Shown piece after piece: positions 14,821-17,330 of a stretch of DNA of 17,330 nt. The notes beneath the pieces were generated by a model. It had not been told where the DNA came from. It saw only the letters and a program-made list of their open reading frames with translations, and searched no databases. Source of the DNA: an uncultured Clostridia bacterium (GTDB lineage: Bacteria; Bacillota; Clostridia; Oscillospirales; Acutalibacteraceae); assembly GCA_937880805.1 (NCBI GenBank), contig CALGRR010000089.1:1-17330 (forward strand), in the 5' to 3' direction. The position numbers and the translations under genes were made by a program. Every line of letters starts with the position of its first letter. Position 1 is the first letter of the stretch.

Positions 14821-14849
14821 ATTATAAACCATATTACATCACAAGTCAA
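14821..14849 (-). promoter_or_regulatory. Sigma-A promoter of the hyd maturation operon
   Basis: On the minus strand, TTGACT (14849-14844), a 17-nt spacer and a perfect TATAAT (14826-14821). Transcription should begin near 14814, giving a leader of about 128 nt before the regulator start codon. Confidence 0.8.
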
Positions 14850-14882
14850 TTATACAAAAATACCAATCTGCAAAATGAAAAG

Positions 14883-14899
14883 AAATCAACTTTTGATTT
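14883..14899. repeat. Inverted repeat between divergent promoters
   Basis: AAATCAA (14883-14889) and TTGATTT (14893-14899) surround a 3-nt centre, in the AT-rich gap between the hyd promoter and the tRNA promoter. It could be an operator for the hyd operon, but base composition makes chance plausible. Apart from the leader, the two promoters and this repeat I see nothing else in 14687-14994. Confidence 0.3.
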
Positions 14900-14923
14900 T
14901 TGATAAAATTTTTGAAAATATGC

Positions 14924-14951
14924 TTGACATTTTCATTTTCTATGTTATAAT
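14924..14951 (+). promoter_or_regulatory. Promoter of tRNA-Pro
   Basis: A consensus TTGACA (14924-14929), a 16-nt spacer and TATAAT (14946-14951) lie about 43 bp before the tRNA. Confidence 0.8.
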
Positions 14952-14994
14952 AGCATTCGCTGGGTTGAACACAGCCCCGCAAAAAACATAATAT

Positions 14995-15070
14995 CCGGGT
15001 GTGGCGCAGTTGGGAGCGCGCTTGACTGGGGGTCAAGAGGCCGTGAGTTCAAGTCTCGCCACTCGGACCA
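14995..15070 (+). tRNA. tRNA-Pro(GGG)
   Basis: A complete 76-nt cloverleaf. The acceptor stem CCGGGTG pairs with CACTCGG (one G-U). The D arm is GCGC/GCGC around AGTTGGGA, and the anticodon stem CTTGA/TCAAG holds the loop CTGGGGG with anticodon GGG. The variable loop is AGGCC and the T arm GTGAG/CTCGC surrounds TTCAAGT. Discriminator A and an encoded CCA follow. The C1-G72 pair is characteristic of proline tRNA. It decodes CCC and CCU. The gene has its own promoter and terminator and borders recombinase genes, a common integration setting. Confidence 0.96.
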
Positions 15071-15081
15071 TCTTAAAGAAG

Positions 15082-15118
15082 GCTGGAATCGTTGATATAC
15101 AACGGTTTCAGCTTTTTT
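15082..15118 (+). terminator. Intrinsic terminator of tRNA-Pro
   Basis: A 13-bp stem (15082-15094 with 15100-15112, two G-U pairs) with a 5-nt loop is followed by TTTTTTC. It begins 11 bp after the tRNA CCA. Confidence 0.9.
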
Positions 15119-15140
15119 CTTTTTCTTGAAAACCCTCAAA

Positions 15141-15162
15141 TGGTCCTTATTTGGTCCTTATT
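15141..15162. repeat. Two tandem copies of TGGTCCTTATT
   Basis: An exact 11-bp direct repeat, TGGTCCTTATT at 15141-15151 and 15152-15162, lies between the tRNA terminator and the excisionase gene. One helical turn of spacing and the position fit arm-type binding sites of a tyrosine integrase near an attachment site. The function is inferred. Confidence 0.55.
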
Positions 15163-15174
15163 CTGAAAATCACG

Positions 15175-15215
15175 AAAGCCGGAAAGCCTTAAGTATCAAG
15201 GCCTCCCGGCTTTTT
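15175..15215 (+). terminator. Two-step hairpin with plus-strand T-run
   Basis: The outer stem AAAGCCGG... / CCGGCTTT (about 15175-15182 with 15206-15213) and inner stem GCCTT/AAGGC (15186-15190, 15198-15202) end in TTTTT on the plus strand. It would stop plus-strand transcription towards the excisionase gene. It may also act as a weak end for the excisionase gene, although its minus-strand tail (CTTTCGTGATTTTC) is less U-rich. Confidence 0.6.
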
Positions 15216-15238
15216 GCGTGGGTCTTATCGGGTGTTTT

Positions 15239-15439
15239 TTATGAGTGATTTTTGCCCGATAAATAATCATAAAGCTGATCCATATCAATTAAGTTTCTGT
15301 TCCCTATCGAAATAGAAACGATTTTATTTTCCTCAACAAGTCTGCGAAGACCTCTTTCAGTTAAAGCGGTCTTGCTGTCAGACTCTTTTATTTCCTTAAT
15401 TGCCTGCTTTATTGTGCGCATTTTAGGGGCCATGGACAT
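15239..15439 (-). CDS. xis: Excisionase-like helix-turn-helix protein
   Basis: A 66-aa protein with the layout of the Tn916/phage excisionase (winged helix, HTH_17-like) family: RTIKQAIKEIKESDS, the recognition region ALTERGLRRLVEENKI, and SIGNRNLIDMDQLYDYL at the C-terminus. Such proteins bind near attachment sites and direct the integrase towards excision, often also regulating its expression. The ATG at 15439 has GGAGGTGA five bases upstream; the ATG at 15466 has none. It is transcribed away from the integrase gene, with a 121-bp gap to the first conserved integrase codon. Divergent placement of xis and int is less usual than the co-directional order of Tn916. Confidence 0.72.
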   Translation of the reverse strand: MSMAPKMRTIKQAIKEIKESDSKTALTERGLRRLVEENKIVSISIGNRNLIDMDQLYDYLSGKNHS

Positions 15440-15472
15440 TTTATCACCTCCAATTTTGTGAATCATGACACG

Positions 15473-15501
15473 TTGACGTTATTTGTGGCTGGAGTTATAA
15501 T
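15473..15501 (+). promoter_or_regulatory. Promoter of the integrase gene
   Basis: TTGACG (15473-15478), a 17-nt spacer and TATAAT (15496-15501). A near-palindrome CAAATGTACGTTTG lies just downstream (about 15518-15531), where the transcript begins, and could be an operator for the divergent excisionase/integrase pair. Confidence 0.75.
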
Positions 15502-15671
15502 ATATATGTAGACAGAACAAATGTACGTTTGCTGAATTATTTACGAAAGAAGATGGTTTTATAGGTAGAATTGAAAAAAGAGGAAATGGATACCGTTTTA
15601 AGATTTATGACGGTTATAAAGCTGACGGTACACAGAATATCGTTACTAAAACATGGGTTCCCGAAGCGGGA

Positions 15672-16745
15672 ATGACTCCGAAACAGATTGAGAAGGAATG
15701 CCAGAAGCAATTTGTAATATTTGAAGAAGAAGTTAAAACGGGTTCGTTTGTATCGGCTAATGTTAAGTTTGAAGTAATGGCTGAAATGTTTCTGGCACAG
15801 GCGGAACTTGAAGGAAACCACAAGCAGCTTACGCTTGAACGTCTTAAGGACTGCAAGGACAGAACATATAAAGCAATCGGCCATTTAAGGCTTGACCGCA
15901 TTACAACGGCTCATATTCAGAAATTTATCAACAGCCTTGCTCAGGAAGGTACAAATAAACACACGGGTAAAGGGCTTTCGGTAAAAACACAAAAGCTCTA
16001 TAAAGGCTTTATATCCGATGTATATGATTTTGCCGCAAGATATTATAATATGTATTTGAAAGACCCTTGCAAAGGAGTACACACTGTTAAGGTTGAAACT
16101 AAAAAGCGTGAAATATATGATTTAGAGGAAATGCAGACGTTGGTAAATCTCCTTTGTGAAAAAGCACCTTTGAAATATAAAGTGTTTTTCATCATCGCAA
16201 TGTTTACGGGCTTCAGAAAAGGTGAAATCCTTGGGCTTGAATGGAGCGATATTGATTTTGAAAATCAAGTTATCAGCATAAACAGAATTTCAATTTATTC
16301 TAAAGAAAAAGGTATAATAACAGGAACACCGAAAACTGAAAACGGTTACAGAAGTCTGAAAGTTAACGATGAAGTTATGAACGCAATACGGGAACTTAAA
16401 GCAGAACAGGATGAAAATATTGCAAAACTCGGTGATGCTTGGCATGAAACAGACAGACTTTTCACCGCTTGGAACGGTTTGCCTATGGGTCCCGATACTC
16501 CGAGACATTGGCTTCAAAAATTCTGTAAAAAAGAAGGAATCCGCTATGTGAATGTTCATAGTTTCCGTCACTTCAATGCTACTGCCTTGATAGAATTCAA
16601 CTGCAATGTTAATCAGGTTTCGGCGTCGCTCGGACACTCCGACCCGACAACGACGCTTAATATCTACGCTCATGTTTTTGCAAAGGTTCAGGCTAAAGCC
16701 AGCGAGGCATTGTCCAATTCTATTTCACTCAATGTCGGCGGTTAA
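15672..16745 (+). CDS. int: Tn916-type tyrosine integrase (start codon missing or frameshifted)
   Basis: A tyrosine recombinase with all catalytic residues: Arg in FTGFRKGE (codon 16215), Lys in GTPKTENG (16332), HSFRH (His 16557, Arg 16566), the GH of SLGHSD, and the nucleophile in NIYAHVF (Tyr 16665). It would cut and rejoin DNA at attachment sites of an integrative element. The coordinates given begin at the first canonical in-frame ATG, but coding clearly continues upstream. The same frame is open from 15501, and from 15561 it reads GRIEKRGNGYRFKIYDGYKADG, split here as GRIEKRGNGYRF then KIYDGYKADG, typical of the arm-binding N-terminus. No ATG, GTG or TTG exists in that stretch. With the upstream part the protein would be 394 aa, the usual length. 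Either an ATA at 15561 is used, or one T was lost after the ATG at 15553, making this a pseudogene in progress. Confidence 0.88.
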   Translation: MTPKQIEKECQKQFVIFEEEVKTGSFVSANVKFEVMAEMFLAQAELEGNHKQLTLERLKDCKDRTYKAIGHLRLDRITTAHIQKFINSLAQEGTNKHTGKGLSVKTQKLYKGFISDVYDFAARYYNMYLKDPCKGVHTVKVETKKREIYDLEEMQTLVNLLCEKAPLKYKVFFIIAMFTGFRKGEILGLEWSDIDFENQVISINRISIYSKEKGIITGTPKTENGYRSLKVNDEVMNAIRELKAEQDENIAKLGDAWHETDRLFTAWNGLPMGPDTPRHWLQKFCKKEGIRYVNVHSFRHFNATALIEFNCNVNQVSASLGHSDPTTTLNIYAHVFAKVQAKASEALSNSISLNVGG

Positions 16746-16760
16746 CCCGTCGGCATTGCT
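16731..16760 (+). terminator. Terminator overlapping the integrase stop codon
   Basis: An 11-bp stem with two G-U pairs (16731-16741 with 16747-16757) has the TAA stop in its loop and is followed by GCTTTTA. It ends 5 bp before the stop of the convergent recombinase gene, so it may separate the two. Confidence 0.6.
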
Positions 16761-16761
16761 T

Positions 16762-17330
16762 TTAGTGAGATAAAAGATATGACTGCACAGTCACATTATT
16801 TCTCCAATGTGCGAGATGGAAGATCGAAACGGCAGCCAGTGCAAGATTGTTGTATTCAGTTGCCAAACCGTATTTGATTGCCAACTTTTTATTCTTGCCT
16901 CTTATTTTGTATGTACCACTTATAAGCTTTTCATCAAAAGGTTTGTGGACTATCGTGCCATCGGAAAGTTTCTTTGTGCAGTACAGTTTCCAACGCAGAC
17001 GGATTTCGTCAGCAAGCTTTTCTGTATAGCCTTCTTCATTATTTATTTTGTTGAGATAATATTCGTAACAGCGTTTTGCGTTCTCTGCCCTGATGTGGTG
17101 ATAGTCAATAGAATTGGAAAGTTCGATCGGCTGAAAGATTTTTTCTTTTTCGCCGACATTAAAATATTCGCTGATGAAAACTTCGTCTTCTGGAAGGATC
17201 CTCTGAAGTGAATCCTTGCCGCCCTTTCCGTTTTTGACGAAAACACATAAATGTCCCGATTCGTCCGTGACAAGATCCCGACCCTCAAGTTTGGCAAGCT
17301 CGGATGCTCTTATACCCACAACACTCTGAA
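16762..17330 (-). CDS. Tyrosine recombinase, C-terminal part (partial, runs off the window)
   Basis: The frame is open through the right edge; about 188 codons are present and the N-terminus lies beyond 17330. The visible part begins QSVVGIRASELAKL, with the catalytic-arginine motif of tyrosine recombinases, followed by the lysine loop VKNGKGGKDSLQRIL. It ends with IFHLAHWRNNVTVQSYL, which matches the final histidine/tryptophan helix and the tyrosine nucleophile. The HxxR box is not obvious: the corresponding region reads ATEYNNLALAAVS. This suggests a divergent clostridial recombinase family or a degenerate copy. It is convergent with the integrase, with stops 16 bp apart, so it is a separate gene and not its partner in an operon. 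It could belong to a second, adjacent element. The apparent GTG start at 17319 is only an internal codon. Confidence 0.75.
   Translation of the reverse strand, partial: QSVVGIRASELAKLEGRDLVTDESGHLCVFVKNGKGGKDSLQRILPEDEVFISEYFNVGEKEKIFQPIELSNSIDYHHIRAENAKRCYEYYLNKINNEEGYTEKLADEIRLRWKLYCTKKLSDGTIVHKPFDEKLISGTYKIRGKNKKLAIKYGLATEYNNLALAAVSIFHLAHWRNNVTVQSYLLSH

Larger units (their letters stand above)
15141..17330. mobile_element. Putative end or remnant of a tRNA-Pro-linked integrative element
   Basis: Tandem repeats, an excisionase-like gene, a Tn916-type integrase and a second tyrosine recombinase follow each other directly downstream of a tRNA gene. This is a classic integration hotspot. The left boundary is uncertain (tRNA 3' end or the 15141 repeats) and the right boundary lies beyond the window. 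I found no duplicate of the tRNA 3' end within the window, so no attachment-site pair can be shown. No cargo or conjugation genes are visible. Confidence 0.45.

Noticed and set aside
14945..15139. A minus-strand open frame across the tRNA reading WSEWRDLNSRPLDPQSSALP.
   Set aside because: This is the well-known false protein produced by translating the antisense of a tRNA gene.
15141..15162. The tandem repeats as a short CRISPR-like array.
   Set aside because: Only two units of 11 bp without spacers, and no cas genes nearby.
58..15179. The 14-mer AAAATCACGAAAGC occurs at 58-71 and again at 15166-15179, suggesting a shared repeat or attachment core.
   Set aside because: Both copies are arms of terminator-like hairpins, and similar GAAAGC/GCTTTC stems occur after hydF. 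One 14-bp match in 17 kb of AT-biased sequence is close to chance expectation.

Overview
The window looks like the chromosome of a strictly anaerobic, moderately AT-rich Clostridia-type bacterium (Firmicutes; an Oscillospirales or Lachnospirales-like gut or rumen anaerobe is my inference). The reasons are the complete [FeFe]-hydrogenase maturation set (HydE, HydF, HydG plus the TM1266-type regulator), a BadF/HgdB-type double-activase system, strong AGGAGG-type ribosome binding sites, and typical Clostridia recombinases. Almost every gene before position 14,700 lies on the minus strand. The descriptions below follow transcription, from high to low coordinates, within each block.

Layout. (1) 107-1549: a GPH/MFS-type sugar transporter with its own promoter, which carries a TTATCAT palindrome, and a strong terminator. 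(2) 7043-1629: a tightly packed four-gene unit with two PlsC-type acyltransferases, a 967-aa protein with two BadF/BcrA ATPase domains plus a DUF2229-like region, and a 424-aa HgdB/COG3581-like partner. Domain content and the acyltransferase neighbours match the anaerobic plasmalogen synthase (PlsA/PlsR) described in Clostridium perfringens. I therefore read this as a phospholipid and plasmalogen operon. (3) 7847-7166: an ECF sigma factor overlapping a 59-aa protein that resembles only the cytoplasmic head of an anti-sigma factor, preceded by a leader with a 12-bp perfect inverted repeat. (4) 10592-8097: a GPH sugar symporter plus a metallophosphoesterase with a C-terminal membrane anchor. (5) 14686-10707: the operon TM1266-like regulator - hydE - hydG - hydF. 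It is driven by a near-consensus promoter, and its leader contains an intrinsic terminator that an upstream leader segment could disrupt.

(6) From 14,995 to the right edge the character changes. A tRNA-Pro(GGG) gene with its own promoter and terminator is followed by tandem 11-bp repeats, an excisionase-like gene, a divergent Tn916-type tyrosine integrase whose N-terminal coding region has no canonical start codon, and a second, convergent tyrosine recombinase that runs off the window. This is probably one end or a remnant of an integrative element at the tRNA locus. No second attachment site is visible.

Most worth a second look: the conditional-terminator leader of the hyd operon (no riboswitch class I recognise), the plasmalogen-type operon with two acyltransferases, the truncated anti-sigma partner, and the start-less integrase.
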